Assembly: GCF_001854605.1 (NCBI RefSeq)
Contig: NZ_MKJU01000032.1
Coordinates: 113,292-177,291, forward strand
Direction: 5' to 3'
Length of the DNA stretch: 64,000 bases
Origin: Pseudoalteromonas amylolytica
GTDB taxonomy: Bacteria; Pseudomonadota; Gammaproteobacteria; Enterobacterales; Alteromonadaceae
A program made the position numbers and the translations under genes. Below the pieces are notes generated by a model. It worked only from the letters and a program-made list of their open reading frames with translations, ran no database searches and was not told the origin of the DNA. Position 1 is the stretch's first letter. Each line of letters starts with the position of its first letter. Positions 29,813 to 40,158 of the stretch are shown here, one piece after another.

Positions 29813-31018
29813 GTGCTTAAAAATAAAACACTGGGGAGTATGCTGATCGTCGCAGGTACAACGATAGGCGCAGGTATGCTAGCGCTTCCGATTGCATCTG
29901 CTGGACTAGGATTTACCACAGCATTAGTCTTAATTGTGCTGTCTTGGTTACTGATGACCTATACCGCGTTACTAATGCTAGAACTTCACCAATACGCCAG
30001 TGCCGATGCAACGCTTAATACCCTTGCAAAGTCTATCTTAGGTAAACGCGGCCAATATGTTGCCAACTTTTCCATGGTCTTTTTATTTTATGCGCTGTGT
30101 GCAGCCTATATCGCAGGGGGCGGCGCCCAATTACAAGAAAAAATTAACAACTTGTTAGGCATGCAAGTTGCACCACAAGTCGGTTCCGTGATTTTAGCCA
30201 TTATCGTAGCCACGGTCGTAACCGCAGGCACCAGCACAGTAGACAAACTCAACAAAGTCCTGTTTAGCGTTAAAATCGTGGTGTTAGCTAGCCTGTTTTT
30301 TGTGTTGACTCCCTATGTGCATGGGCAACATCTGTTAGATATGCCTATTGAACAAGGACTGGTGATCTCAGCGATTCCTGTCGTGTTTACCTCTTTTGGT
30401 TTTCATGGCTCTATCCCTTCTGTTGTAAAATATGTGGGATTAGACATTAAAACACTGCGTCGCGTTATGATGTTCGGTGCGGCACTACCACTGACTATTT
30501 ATGTTTTCTGGCAGCTGCTAAGCCAAGGCGTGATGAGCCAGCAAAGCTTAATGCAAAGCGAGGGGTTAACTGGGTTTGTCAGCAATATCTCTAACATTGC
30601 CCACAATCCCCACATTACTACGTTTGTCACTATTTTTGCGGACTTAGCGCTTGCCACATCATTTTTAGGTGTGAGTTTAGGGTTATTTGATTTCTTTGCG
30701 GATGCATTTAAAAAGGGCAATGGCAACTTGGAGCGAAGCAAAACAGCCTTAATCACCTTTTTACCGCCATTAGGGTTTGCATTATTTTACCCACAAGGGT
30801 TTATCATGGCCTTAGGTTATGCGGCTATTGCACTGGTCGTTCTTGCGGTATTTTTACCCGTAGCGATGGTATGGTCACAGCGCCGTCAAGGTGCCCATGT
30901 CGCAGGCTATCAGGTTCGAGGAGGCACATTAGGTCTTGCAATGGCCGCACTATGTGGCGTCGTAATCATTGCCGCTCAGGGCTTACAAATGACGGGAGTT
31001 ATTCCTTCTCTTGGATAA
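29813..31018 (+). CDS. tyrP: Tyrosine/aromatic amino acid permease (TyrP-like)
   Basis: 401-aa inner-membrane symporter of the HAAAP family with about eleven helices. The N-terminal LGSMLIVAGTTIGAGMLALP and the VFTSFGFHGSIPS and FADLALATSFLGVSLGLFD segments match E. coli TyrP closely along the whole length. Start is GTG with AAGGGG upstream. Could transport tyrosine or another aromatic amino acid. Confidence 0.92.
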   Translation: MLKNKTLGSMLIVAGTTIGAGMLALPIASAGLGFTTALVLIVLSWLLMTYTALLMLELHQYASADATLNTLAKSILGKRGQYVANFSMVFLFYALCAAYIAGGGAQLQEKINNLLGMQVAPQVGSVILAIIVATVVTAGTSTVDKLNKVLFSVKIVVLASLFFVLTPYVHGQHLLDMPIEQGLVISAIPVVFTSFGFHGSIPSVVKYVGLDIKTLRRVMMFGAALPLTIYVFWQLLSQGVMSQQSLMQSEGLTGFVSNISNIAHNPHITTFVTIFADLALATSFLGVSLGLFDFFADAFKKGNGNLERSKTALITFLPPLGFALFYPQGFIMALGYAAIALVVLAVFLPVAMVWSQRRQGAHVAGYQVRGGTLGLAMAALCGVVIIAAQGLQMTGVIPSLG

Positions 31019-31026
31019 CAACATAT

Positions 31027-31056
31027 CACAAGGCAACTAAAATTAGTTGCCTTGTG
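31027..31056. terminator. Bidirectional terminator overlapping the pomB stop
   Basis: CACAAGGCAACTAA-AA-TTAGTTGCCTTGTG: perfect 14-bp stem between the convergent tyrP and pomB genes. The right arm contains the pomB stop codon. Confidence 0.8.
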
Positions 31057-31984
31057 GATTCTGTCTGACTTCGATTGGGTCTGATTCTTTTGGCTTACCT
31101 TGTAAGATTGAAATCTCAACGCGACGGTTGCGTCGTCTGTCGGCATTACTCTCATTAGGTACCAAAGGTCTCGTGTCAGCATGACCTACTACCACCAAAC
31201 GATTCTTATCAAAGCCAGGAGCTTTAACCATTTCACTGGCCACTGCTACCGCCCTTGTGGCCGACAAATCCCAGTTGTTGCTGTACAACTCATTACTCAC
31301 CTGAAAGTCGTCGGTATGCCCGGAGACTGTAATTTCTCCTGGCACATCTTTTAGTAGCTCTGCAATCTCTCTTATCACCGGTGTAAACTTTGGTTGTAAA
31401 AATGCACTCCCCGATGGAAACGCGCCATTTTCTTGTATTCGTATGATTATTTGTTGGCCCAGAGATTCAAGCTCTATTGCTCCATCCATGATTTGCTTTT
31501 CCATCTGCTGAGCAATTTTTTTAACGAGTTCATTGACCTGCTCTTGCTCTGCCGCCGCGATCGCTTGTGTCATAGCCTGTTCTTGCGACGTGCTCTGCGA
31601 CTCACCACCGCGTTTGTTACCGCGCTGCTCCTGACGTCCCCCAGCCGAGCTTTCTTCACCGGCTTGGAACTCTAGCATTTGTTGGGTCATCTCAACGGTT
31701 TGCTGTTGAATTGTTTCGATTGGTGTTGGTTCGGGTTTGCCTGGGGTAAACTCCATGGCGATCACACTGGTCCCCTTTGGAATATCTTTAACTTCAATTT
31801 TATTTTGTACACCAAATGCGAACTTCATTGAGCCTGCAATTTGCTTGAACTTCAATACATCCATTTCTGAAAAAGCCAGCAATAGCACGAAAAAGCACAT
31901 GAGTAGCGACATTAGATCGGCAAATGTTCCCATCCACGCTGGCAAACCTGGGGGCGGACATTTACACTCTTTCTCGTCAGACAT
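31043..31984 (-). CDS. pomB: Sodium-driven flagellar stator subunit PomB
   Basis: 313 aa. N-terminal CPPPGLPAWMGTFADLMSLL with the ion-binding aspartate D23 in the single membrane helix, followed by a plug/linker rich in Gln/Glu and the C-terminal OmpA-like peptidoglycan-binding domain (VSGHTDDFQVSNELYSNNWD). The N-terminus is nearly identical to Vibrio PomB, so sodium is the probable coupling ion. Five bp after pomA. Confidence 0.95.
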   Translation of the reverse strand: MSDEKECKCPPPGLPAWMGTFADLMSLLMCFFVLLLAFSEMDVLKFKQIAGSMKFAFGVQNKIEVKDIPKGTSVIAMEFTPGKPEPTPIETIQQQTVEMTQQMLEFQAGEESSAGGRQEQRGNKRGGESQSTSQEQAMTQAIAAAEQEQVNELVKKIAQQMEKQIMDGAIELESLGQQIIIRIQENGAFPSGSAFLQPKFTPVIREIAELLKDVPGEITVSGHTDDFQVSNELYSNNWDLSATRAVAVASEMVKAPGFDKNRLVVVGHADTRPLVPNESNADRRRNRRVEISILQGKPKESDPIEVRQNPQGN

Positions 31985-31989
31985 AGTCG

Positions 31990-32757
31990 CTATTCCTCTT
32001 TCTCATGAAGACGTTTTGACTCTGGCAAGTAGTTTTTCAGAATTCCTTCAATAACTTTAGGGTTTTGACCGTCTTGAATGCCCAAGATCGCATCTAGAAT
32101 TAATCTTTGATTTAGCTCTTCTTCGTCTTTACGCAGCTCTAACTTTGATTGAATAGGAATGGCCACAACGTTGGCCAAAAAAGCGCCATAAAGTGTTGTT
32201 AAAAGTGCCACCGCCATCGCAGGGCCGATGGCTTTAGGGTCATCCATATTAGATAACATAGCAACCAAACCAATGAGTGTACCTATCATCCCCATCGCCG
32301 GTGCGATATCACCGAGCTTTTTAAATAGTAGTGCACCAGATTCGTGACGGTCAGAAGTTAGCGAGATGTCTTTTTGTAATGTCGCTCTGACCACATCCGC
32401 ATCGTGGCCATCCACTAACATATCGACCCCTTTGCGCATAAACGAATTGGGTATATCTGCCTCTTCTAACGCTAAGAACCCGCCTTTACGTGCTGAGTCA
32501 GCTAACTCGACCGCTTTTTCAATTAACTCCTCAGGGGTTTCTATTTTGAACATGAACGCTTTGCCAACAACTTTGCCGATGGCAAAAAACTTAGACATAG
32601 AAAAGTTTGCTAATACGATAAATAATGAACCACCAAACACGATGACGCCCGACGCAGCGTCAGCAAACATGACTATCTCACCGTCACTACTCATGAACAT
32701 GGACATAATAATCAGGCCTATTGCGCCCAGGATCCCAATAACGGTTGCTAAATCCAC
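31990..32757 (-). CDS. pomA: Sodium-driven flagellar stator subunit PomA
   Basis: 255-aa inner-membrane protein with four helices, forming the channel with PomB. The cytoplasmic loop carries the rotor-interacting charged residues, and the segment APAMGMIGTLIGLVAMLSNM, next to DDPKAIGPAMAVALLTTLYGA-like sequence, matches Vibrio PomA. GGAGGG lies just before the ATG. Next to xseB-ispA-dxs, as in Vibrio. Confidence 0.95.
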   Translation of the reverse strand: MDLATVIGILGAIGLIIMSMFMSSDGEIVMFADAASGVIVFGGSLFIVLANFSMSKFFAIGKVVGKAFMFKIETPEELIEKAVELADSARKGGFLALEEADIPNSFMRKGVDMLVDGHDADVVRATLQKDISLTSDRHESGALLFKKLGDIAPAMGMIGTLIGLVAMLSNMDDPKAIGPAMAVALLTTLYGAFLANVVAIPIQSKLELRKDEEELNQRLILDAILGIQDGQNPKVIEGILKNYLPESKRLHEKEE

Positions 32758-33082
32758 ATACCCTCCAGAGAGTCTTATCTATTCTAAATTATTGCTAAGA
32801 TGTCCAATGTCAAAATACATTCAAAACATATGCCATTTTTTATTGTAAAGAGTGCAATGCTTTTACTAAGCTCTTGTTTATCGGCAAGCTACTGAATATC
32901 TTAAGTCAATTATATTAAAAAGCACCGAAATTGCGAATCACTCTTTGGTACAAAAACCGATAACTTAAGTGTCACTGTATCGCAAAATAGTCCTGCAAAC
33001 TTTGACCTCGCACCACAATGGCCCTAGAATTGGGCTCTTAAATTCATTTAGTCTTAAATTGGTTAGGAAACGAGACATCATC
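32758..33082. promoter_or_regulatory. pomA-xseB intergenic region with a FliA-like promoter
   Basis: 325 bp between divergent operons. On the minus strand at 32878-32904 TTAAGATA-N11-GCCGATAA matches the flagellar sigma-28 promoter (TAAAGTTT-N11-GCCGATAA; exact -10), giving a pomA leader of about 110 nt. An extended ORF from 32969 covers xseB upstream sequence but lacks support. Confidence 0.6.
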
Positions 33083-33325
33083 ATGGCAACAAAAAAACCA
33101 GAAAATCTGAGTTTTGAAGAAGCAATGGCCGAATTAGAGGGAATTGTTCACTCTATGGAACAAGGTTCACTCACTCTTGAACAATCACTAAAACAGTTTG
33201 AGCGTGGTATTGCTTTGGCTAACTCTTCGACCAACAAGCTGCAACAAGCCGAACAAAAAGTCTCAATTCTTATGGCCAATGATACGCACAGTGAAACCGT
33301 ACCATTTCAAGGTGACGTGGAATAG
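33083..33325 (+). CDS. xseB: Exodeoxyribonuclease VII small subunit XseB
   Basis: 80-aa small subunit; family core NLSFEEAMAELEGIVHSMEQ and LEQSLKQFERGIALA. I start at the ATG after GGAAACGAG; the frame is open upstream but the family N-terminus begins here. Operon with ispA and dxs. Confidence 0.97.
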   Translation: MATKKPENLSFEEAMAELEGIVHSMEQGSLTLEQSLKQFERGIALANSSTNKLQQAEQKVSILMANDTHSETVPFQGDVE

Positions 33326-33328
33326 ACC

Positions 33329-34216
33329 GTGCAATTACAAGAACAACTACAAGATACCCAATCGCGTTTGGCGGCATTTATCGCCAATTACTTTGCTCAA
33401 CCACTAGATACTGATGAGACCGTTAAAGCTGCGACTTACTACAGCATTAATAATGGTGGTAAAAGGCTTAGGCCTTTTTTAGTTTACGCAACAGGTAAAA
33501 TGTTTGGCGCAGCGCTGGAAGATTTAGACGTAGCCGCCGCCGCGCTGGAGTGCATTCACAGCTATTCGTTGGTACACGATGATTTACCCGCCATGGATGA
33601 TGACGACCTGCGTCGAGGTAAACCGACCTGCCACATCGCCTTTGATGAAGCACAAGCGATCCTTGCAGGTGACGCGTTGCAAACCATCGCCTTCGAACTA
33701 CTCAGCGAGCACCGCTTTAAAGTCGCTTGTGAGCAACAAATTAAAATGATCAATGCGCTGGCGAAAGCCGCAGGACTACAAGGTATGATCGGTGGTCAGG
33801 CGCTCGATTTAGCGGGAACAGACAACGCTATATCACTTACAGATCTGGAGCGTATTCACCGCCTAAAGACCGGCGCCTTGCTCGGTGCGGCCATTGAGCT
33901 TGGCGCATTATGCTCGCCCAATGTCAGCGACAAGGCCCTTAGTGCGTTGCGTTTGTATGCAAAAAATATTGGTTTAGCATTTCAGGTGCAAGACGATATC
34001 CTTGATATTGAAGGGGATACTGAGTCTTTAGGTAAGCCTAAAGGTTCTGATATTGAGAACAAAAAGTCTACCTACCCTGCATTACTGGGATTGGATGGTG
34101 CCAAGCAAAAAGCCCACAGCTTAATTCAGCAAGCGCTAAGCGCTTTAGAAGAGGTAGAACAAGATACCGAAGTTCTGGCCAGCTTAGCTCACTATATTAT
34201 TGAGCGGAAATATTAA
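33329..34216 (+). CDS. ispA: Farnesyl diphosphate synthase IspA
   Basis: Short-chain prenyl transferase making FPP from DMAPP/IPP, 295 aa. First aspartate-rich motif DDLPAMDDDD (about 84-93) and second DDILD (about 222-226). Start GTG, 3 bp after xseB stop. Confidence 0.97.
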   Translation: MQLQEQLQDTQSRLAAFIANYFAQPLDTDETVKAATYYSINNGGKRLRPFLVYATGKMFGAALEDLDVAAAALECIHSYSLVHDDLPAMDDDDLRRGKPTCHIAFDEAQAILAGDALQTIAFELLSEHRFKVACEQQIKMINALAKAAGLQGMIGGQALDLAGTDNAISLTDLERIHRLKTGALLGAAIELGALCSPNVSDKALSALRLYAKNIGLAFQVQDDILDIEGDTESLGKPKGSDIENKKSTYPALLGLDGAKQKAHSLIQQALSALEEVEQDTEVLASLAHYIIERKY

Positions 34217-34338
34217 AAGTCGCTCACTTAGTCTAAATTCATGACAAATTAATGGCTAATTTGCATAAAATAAATAAAATTAACCGCAGCCTTTGTATAT
34301 AATTGTGCGAAGTTTGCGTAGGACAAATAATCGATACG

Positions 34339-36198
34339 ATGAAATTGGATAGTAGCAAGTACCCCTTATTAACTTTGGTTGATGAACCAAAGCAACTGCG
34401 ACAGTTACCGCAGCACAAACTTAGCACGCTCAGTGATGAGCTGAGAGATTACTTATTAAACTCAGTATCACAAAGCAGTGGTCATTTTGCTTCAGGGTTA
34501 GGCACGGTTGAGCTCACAGTGGCTTTACATTACGTCTATAACACCCCTGAGGATCGTTTGATTTGGGATGTTGGGCACCAAGCTTATCCACATAAAATTT
34601 TAACGGGTCGTCGCAGCAAAATTCACACGATCCGTCAAAAAGATGGTTTACACCCATTTCCTTATAGAGAAGAAAGTGAGTACGACACATTCAGTGTTGG
34701 CCACTCAAGTACCTCTATTTCTGCTGCGTTAGGCATGTCCATCGCTGCGCAAAAAGAAGGCAAAGGTCGAAAAACCGTTGCAGTAATAGGTGATGGCGCC
34801 ATCACCGCAGGTATGGCATTTGAAGCAATGAATCATGCTGGTGATATTAAATCAGATATGCTGATAGTGCTGAATGATAATGAAATGTCTATCTCTGAAA
34901 ATGTCGGCGCGCTAAACAACCATTTTGCACGAATTTTATCGGGTAGTTTCTATACCAATATTCGTGAAGGCAGTAAAAAGCTACTATCAGGCGTACCACC
35001 AGTCAAAGAGCTCGCCAGCCGTATGGAAGAGCACTTAAAAGGCATGGTTATACCGGGCACTTTCTTCGAGGAGCTGGGGCTCAATTACATCGGCCCAATT
35101 GACGGTCACGATGTCAACATGTTGGTTGATACGCTGCGCAATATGCGTAATTTAAAAGGCCCTCAGCTGCTGCATATCAAAACCCAAAAAGGTAAAGGTT
35201 ATAAACCTGCTGAAGCCGATCCGATTGGCTATCATGCGGTGCCAAAATTCGATCCTAGTGTTCATAGTTTGCCAAAATCGAAACCTGGCGCGCCAACATT
35301 CTCTAAAGTTTTTGGCGAATGGCTATGTGATCAGGCCGCTGATGATAAAAGGCTAATGGCTATCACGCCTGCTATGCGTGAAGGCTCTGGTATGGTGCGC
35401 TTCTCAAAAGAGTACCCCGAGCAATATTTTGATGTTGCTATCGCTGAACAGCACGCTGTAACACTGGCTGCAGGTTTTGCCTGTGAGGGGTTAAAACCAG
35501 TTGTAGCTATCTATTCAAGTTTCTTACAACGAGCTTACGATCAATTGATCCACGATGTCGCATTACAGAACTTACCTGTGCTGTTTGCTATCGACCGTGC
35601 AGGTGTAGTTGGTGCTGATGGTGAAACACACCAAGGCGCATACGATTTAAGCTTTATGCGCTGTATCCCTAATATGGTTATCATGACACCCAGTGATACC
35701 AACGAGTGTCGTCAGATGCTTCATACCGGCTATAACTATAACGGCCCAGCCGCAGTGCGTTACCCAAGAGGTAGCGCCGGAGACGCTGACGTGCAACAGG
35801 ACATGCAAAAGCTACCCATTGGCAAAGCAAACCTGTTAAGAAGCGCTCAGAAGATTGCCATACTTAACTTTGGCACTTTGCTACACAATGCAAAACTTGC
35901 CGCTGAGCAATGCGATACCACGCTCGTTGATATGCGCTTTGTAAAGCCTCTGGATACCGAGTTATTGAGTGAACTTGCCAAAACACATGAGCACTTTGTC
36001 ACCCTTGAGGACAATGCCATCGCAGGTGGCGCAGGCAGCGCTGTGAGCGAGTTTTTTGCAAGTATCGGAGTGACACCTAAAATCACTCACTTAGGTTTGC
36101 CCGATGAGTTTATCAAGCATGGAACACAGGATGAAATGCATGCACAGATGCACCTTGATGAACAAAGCATTTTGCAAAAAGTGCAAAAACTAGTATAA
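34339..36198 (+). CDS. dxs: 1-deoxy-D-xylulose-5-phosphate synthase Dxs
   Basis: Thiamine-diphosphate enzyme, first step of the MEP isoprenoid pathway, 619 aa. [15 protein letters not shown] binds Th[23 protein letters not shown] is a family hallmark. The start chosen aligns with E. coli Dxs ([14 protein letters not shown] vs MSFDIAKYPTLALV); a TTG 12 codons upstream keeps the frame open. Confidence 0.97.
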   Translation: MKLDSSKYPLLTLVDEPKQLRQLPQHKLSTLSDELRDYLLNSVSQSSGHFASGLGTVELTVALHYVYNTPEDRLIWDVGHQAYPHKILTGRRSKIHTIRQKDGLHPFPYREESEYDTFSVGHSSTSISAALGMSIAAQKEGKGRKTVAVIGDGAITAGMAFEAMNHAGDIKSDMLIVLNDNEMSISENVGALNNHFARILSGSFYTNIREGSKKLLSGVPPVKELASRMEEHLKGMVIPGTFFEELGLNYIGPIDGHDVNMLVDTLRNMRNLKGPQLLHIKTQKGKGYKPAEADPIGYHAVPKFDPSVHSLPKSKPGAPTFSKVFGEWLCDQAADDKRLMAITPAMREGSGMVRFSKEYPEQYFDVAIAEQHAVTLAAGFACEGLKPVVAIYSSFLQRAYDQLIHDVALQNLPVLFAIDRAGVVGADGETHQGAYDLSFMRCIPNMVIMTPSDTNECRQMLHTGYNYNGPAAVRYPRGSAGDADVQQDMQKLPIGKANLLRSAQKIAILNFGTLLHNAKLAAEQCDTTLVDMRFVKPLDTELLSELAKTHEHFVTLEDNAIAGGAGSAVSEFFASIGVTPKITHLGLPDEFIKHGTQDEMHAQMHLDEQSILQKVQKLV

Positions 36199-36224
36199 AA
36201 AAAGGAGCGTTAGCTCCTTTTTTT
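36197..36224 (+). terminator. Rho-independent terminator after dxs
   Basis: Seven A, GGAGC, loop GTTA, GCTCC and seven T: symmetric terminator beginning at the dxs stop codon. Confidence 0.93.
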
Positions 36225-36241
36225 ATCTCTAGGGTTTATTC

Positions 36242-36541
36242 ATGGACAAGCGATTTAAGTCATTTCAAGCGTTTTACCCATTCTATCTTGAACAACATCA
36301 AAATCCATGGTGTCGAGCCTGTCACTACTTGGGTAGTACTTTGGTCATCATCACCTGCTTGGCGGCACTTTACTGGCAAAATCCCCTGTATTTACTCCTA
36401 GCCCCCTGCGCAGGATACGGATTTGCTTGGGTTGGTCACTTTGTGTTTGAACAAAACCGACCTGCTACCTTTACACATCCGTTTTATTCATTACTTGCTG
36501 ATTGGCTGATGTATTGGCGATGGATAACCAGACAAGATTAG
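36242..36541 (+). CDS. DUF962/Mpo1-like membrane protein
   Basis: 99-aa protein with two to three membrane segments and the conserved pattern QHQNPWCRACHYLGS, GYGFAWVGHFVFEQNRPATF and HPFYSLLADW typical of the DUF962/Mpo1-like family. Yeast Mpo1 is an iron-dependent 2-hydroxy fatty acid dioxygenase; this activity is an inference here. Its stop overlaps tail-to-tail with the GGDEF gene. Confidence 0.9.
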   Translation: MDKRFKSFQAFYPFYLEQHQNPWCRACHYLGSTLVIITCLAALYWQNPLYLLLAPCAGYGFAWVGHFVFEQNRPATFTHPFYSLLADWLMYWRWITRQD

Positions 36542-39500
36542 CGCATCCAAACTTTTACTTCTGCTAGACCATTACTTTGCAGTACTTCAAGTTGCGATTC
36601 GACATTACTGCTTTGCTCAAACTCAAAAGCGTCTAGTTGATCATCAAATATAATCGTTGCAGCACCATCACCACCGCGTTGTTTTACTTGGTGCAGTGCG
36701 ATGTCAGCTAGGTTGACCGATGCCTCCCAACCAATCACTTGCCCTCCCAATAAAGGTAGTGGATACAATGACCACCCCATTGAGATACTCATAGACATTG
36801 ACTTACCATTGGGCAGCATGAAATCAAAATCTGCGACGGCTTTGCATAGCTCCCTAGCATAGTTGTCCACATCATCACGTTTGAAGTCACGAAGAAGCAG
36901 TAAGAACTCATCACCACTCCAGCGCGCTACATAGTCTGAGCCCTGAGTTCTTGAGTTCAGTAAGGCTGCCATCTGCTGCAGACAGCTATCACCACCAATA
37001 GGCCCATAGGCGTCATTTACTTTACTGAACTTATCGATATTCAGTATCATCAACACCAGACTCTTGTTTTGCTGCTGTAACGACTGAGCATTACGCTGAA
37101 AGTGCTCGACATCTTTGGGGAGCTGATCGAATAAGAAACGACGACTACGCAGCCCTGTTAACTCATCGGTATGGCTCACCAGTTTTAATTGCGTATTAAC
37201 CTGATTAAGCTTTTCATTGGCTTTTCTAAGTTCCGTAGTACGTTCGGCTACTAAATCCTCTAGCGCTTGATGCTTGCGTCTCTCCTGTGCTCTAAAAACC
37301 CAGAATATCAAATAGAATAAGAAGGCAAAACCACAGGTGATCAACAGTCTAAAATACATGGTTTCATCAAACCGTCTAGGGATCGCTATCTCTACCTGTT
37401 TGGAAGTTGCCGCTTGCCAGTCTTGCCCTCGTCTTTTCGCCTGTAACTCAAATACATATGAGCCTGGTGATAAGTTGGTGTAAATAGCATCTTGACGGTT
37501 TGGGGTTTCACGCCAATCACCACTTGTGATGCCATTGCTCAGCAGTCGATATCTAAATTCAATGCTTTGTGGCGCGTAAAAATCAATCGCGGTGTATTGC
37601 ACTGTCAAGTCACGTTCCGAGGTATCAAGAAAAACCTTGTCTTTTAACGCATCACCAGCGATTCGACGTTCTGGTGTAAAAACAGCTTCCAATTTTAGCC
37701 GTAATTCATCAGAGCCAAATAGCTGCATGTTTTTGGGGATTTTAACCACACCTTGAGAACTTGGATACCAGATAGCATCCGCTGTCTCCATAACCGCATC
37801 ATGGCCAAACCCTGAGCAACAACGGCTAGCTTTACCATCTAGCTGCCTGTCAAACTGGCTAATAACCTGATCAACCTTAAGGTTTGTGATTGGCCCTTTG
37901 AACTGAGCCACAGGCATACGATATACGCCTTTTTTTGTACCAACCCATACTTGACGAAGCTGCTTATCAAAATAGAGTGAGGTGATAGAGCCATATGGCA
38001 AACCATTTGATGCATCTAACTGATACCACTGGCCAGCAGCTGTGCGGTAAAACAGTCCGTCACTCCAAGATCCGATTAACGTCGCGACATCTTGAATATG
38101 AAAGATACTAGTAATATAAGCGGTTTCTAGTGATGTTTGACCACCCAGTTTTTCAATACCACGCTCGTTGTAGCGATACGCACCTTTATTCGTGCCGATA
38201 AAGCCAAACGTAGGAAAGTCCACTACAAAAGTCACGAATTGACTGCCTAGGAAGGTATTGTAATTAAATGGTGCTAACTCTGAATACTCCAATCGATACA
38301 GGCCGCGCCCCGTACCAAACCACAAACCGCCTTCATTGGAAGGGCTAATTGAAAACACGGGATTTTGTCTTAACTCTCGATGTGGAAGGCTGCGAAGCTC
38401 CCCCCGCTCGTAGGTTAAAACTCCCCTGTCAGTGCCCATCAACAAAGCGTCTCCTTGAAACTCAAGGTCATTGACCGTAAGACGCTGTAAGCGATTCATA
38501 TCAATCACTTGCTGATACTCATTGTTATCGTCTAAAACGCCTACGCCATAGCGATTTGCTACCCAGATTTGGCCATTGGGCGCGCGAGTAATGGCCGTGA
38601 TCCCTTGATTGACGTCATCGCCAACCGAGTAACGCTCCACTTTTCCTGCATGTGCAAACCACAACCCCTCGTTGAGGCTTGCCAACCAAATGTTATTTTC
38701 TTTATCTTTAAAAATGTCAGAGAACCATACACTTTGCTCCGAAAGTACGGGGCGCACAGACTGCCACTCGCCTCGGCCTTCTCTAAACATCAAGTTATTA
38801 GAGGTCGATACCCAGACTCCACCTTCGCCATCACTCATAAACTTGTACACTGCGGTGTTGCCAATTTCATCATAGCGGCGCAGCACTTCGTCAATATCAA
38901 GAAAATATGCGCCCAACTCAGTTGCCAAGAACAAGCGCCCATCTATCCAAGCCAAGTCGTGGAGAATGGTTTGAGCCAGTTGTTGTGGAAGCGAAAGGCG
39001 GCTGGATAGTTCTAGCCTAAATGCATTTTCAGTAGATGAACTAGACTGTTTAATTTTCAGCAGATGGCGTTCATTGACAAGCCAGATCCCATCCGACGCC
39101 AGTGCCATTTTGGTCACTGCCCCAACAATCTGATTAATCCGAACCGCAGAGAGTTTGCGAGGCTGGAGCGATGGTCTATTGGCAACAGACTGGCTAGCAT
39201 AAGAAATGTAATGCAATCCATTTGCCGCAACCCAAATGCTGCCCTGCTGGTCTTCCAATAAATCTCTAACTGGACCTTGTATATCCAGTGACTCCACTTC
39301 CAGTGTTTGTGGGTCTAAACGATGCACACCACGACGCGTGCCTATCCATAGCATCCCATCTCTGCCAACCAGTAGCTTATGAATTGCATTAGAGCGCAGA
39401 AAGTCGGTATTTTGTGTAGTGAGATTAGTAAATTTTTGACCATCAAAGCGACTTAAACCAAACTGAGTCGCCAGCCAAATATAGCCCTGTTTATCTTGTG

Positions 39501-39648
39501 TGATGCTTTTAATAGACTGAGAAGGCAGACCGTTTTGTAAGTTCCATTGCTTGACCACATAATCGTTAATTGAAGCCTGTGCAAAGTGCGCCATCAAGCC
39601 CACTGCTAAAACAAATACTAACCTTAACATTCTGTCCATAGTTGACAC
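36538..39648 (-). CDS. Two-component-type propeller sensor with GGDEF domain
   Basis: 1036-aa membrane protein. Signal peptide (MLRLVFVLAVGLMAHFAQA), many regulator-propeller repeats with GYIWLATQFGLSRFDG-type units (about 25-620), a Y_Y_Y domain (about 665-745), one membrane helix (about 770-790), a coiled coil and a C-terminal GGDEF domain with SGDEF at 911-915. SGDEF can be active, so it probably makes cyclic di-GMP. No RxxD inhibitory site is seen upstream of SGDEF. The start is GTG; ATG codons 3 and 6 codons later are also possible. Confidence 0.88.
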   Translation of the reverse strand: MSTMDRMLRLVFVLAVGLMAHFAQASINDYVVKQWNLQNGLPSQSIKSITQDKQGYIWLATQFGLSRFDGQKFTNLTTQNTDFLRSNAIHKLLVGRDGMLWIGTRRGVHRLDPQTLEVESLDIQGPVRDLLEDQQGSIWVAANGLHYISYASQSVANRPSLQPRKLSAVRINQIVGAVTKMALASDGIWLVNERHLLKIKQSSSSTENAFRLELSSRLSLPQQLAQTILHDLAWIDGRLFLATELGAYFLDIDEVLRRYDEIGNTAVYKFMSDGEGGVWVSTSNNLMFREGRGEWQSVRPVLSEQSVWFSDIFKDKENNIWLASLNEGLWFAHAGKVERYSVGDDVNQGITAITRAPNGQIWVANRYGVGVLDDNNEYQQVIDMNRLQRLTVNDLEFQGDALLMGTDRGVLTYERGELRSLPHRELRQNPVFSISPSNEGGLWFGTGRGLYRLEYSELAPFNYNTFLGSQFVTFVVDFPTFGFIGTNKGAYRYNERGIEKLGGQTSLETAYITSIFHIQDVATLIGSWSDGLFYRTAAGQWYQLDASNGLPYGSITSLYFDKQLRQVWVGTKKGVYRMPVAQFKGPITNLKVDQVISQFDRQLDGKASRCCSGFGHDAVMETADAIWYPSSQGVVKIPKNMQLFGSDELRLKLEAVFTPERRIAGDALKDKVFLDTSERDLTVQYTAIDFYAPQSIEFRYRLLSNGITSGDWRETPNRQDAIYTNLSPGSYVFELQAKRRGQDWQAATSKQVEIAIPRRFDETMYFRLLITCGFAFLFYLIFWVFRAQERRKHQALEDLVAERTTELRKANEKLNQVNTQLKLVSHTDELTGLRSRRFLFDQLPKDVEHFQRNAQSLQQQNKSLVLMILNIDKFSKVNDAYGPIGGDSCLQQMAALLNSRTQGSDYVARWSGDEFLLLLRDFKRDDVDNYARELCKAVADFDFMLPNGKSMSMSISMGWSLYPLPLLGGQVIGWEASVNLADIALHQVKQRGGDGAATIIFDDQLDAFEFEQSSNVESQLEVLQSNGLAEVKVWMR

Positions 39649-39664
39649 TATTTTCTGCCTAATA

Positions 39665-40150
39665 TCAGCCCGTTAAAACACCAGTTTTAAACAAAGCCTG
39701 TACACAAATCAATGAAAAAATACCAGCGAGTACATCATCGACCATAATTCCAAAGCCGCCATGTAATCTTTTATCAAGCATTTTTATCGGTCCAGGTTTT
39801 ACAATATCAAAAAATCGAAACAATAAAAAACCTACAATCAGAGATTGCCAGCTTAATGCAGCTCCCAGCATAGTAATATAGAAGCCTGCGACTTCATCCC
39901 AAACAATAGCTGGATGATCATGCACTTGTACATCTCTTGCTGTTTGACCACACACCCACAGGCCAAACACGCTGATGACAACGGCAAATACTACCTGCAA
40001 CCACAGTGGGTAGTTTGCGGTAATAAAAATAAGTGGTAATGCCCCTAACGTACCAAAGGTACCAGGTGCAATTGGAGACAATCCCAGACCAAAGCCTAAA
40101 CCAAAAAATTGATGGGGGCGTTTAAGATCAAATTTATACTGCTTAGCCAA
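39665..40150 (-). CDS. pgpA: Phosphatidylglycerophosphatase A
   Basis: 161-aa integral membrane phosphatase making phosphatidylglycerol. Family motifs GLSPIAPGTFGTLGALP, VWDEVAGFYIT and KRLHGGFGIMVDDVLAG. TTG start with AGGAG 5 nt upstream; 8 bp after thiL. Confidence 0.96.
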   Translation of the reverse strand: MAKQYKFDLKRPHQFFGLGFGLGLSPIAPGTFGTLGALPLIFITANYPLWLQVVFAVVISVFGLWVCGQTARDVQVHDHPAIVWDEVAGFYITMLGAALSWQSLIVGFLLFRFFDIVKPGPIKMLDKRLHGGFGIMVDDVLAGIFSLICVQALFKTGVLTG

Positions 40151-40158
40151 AGCAACTC

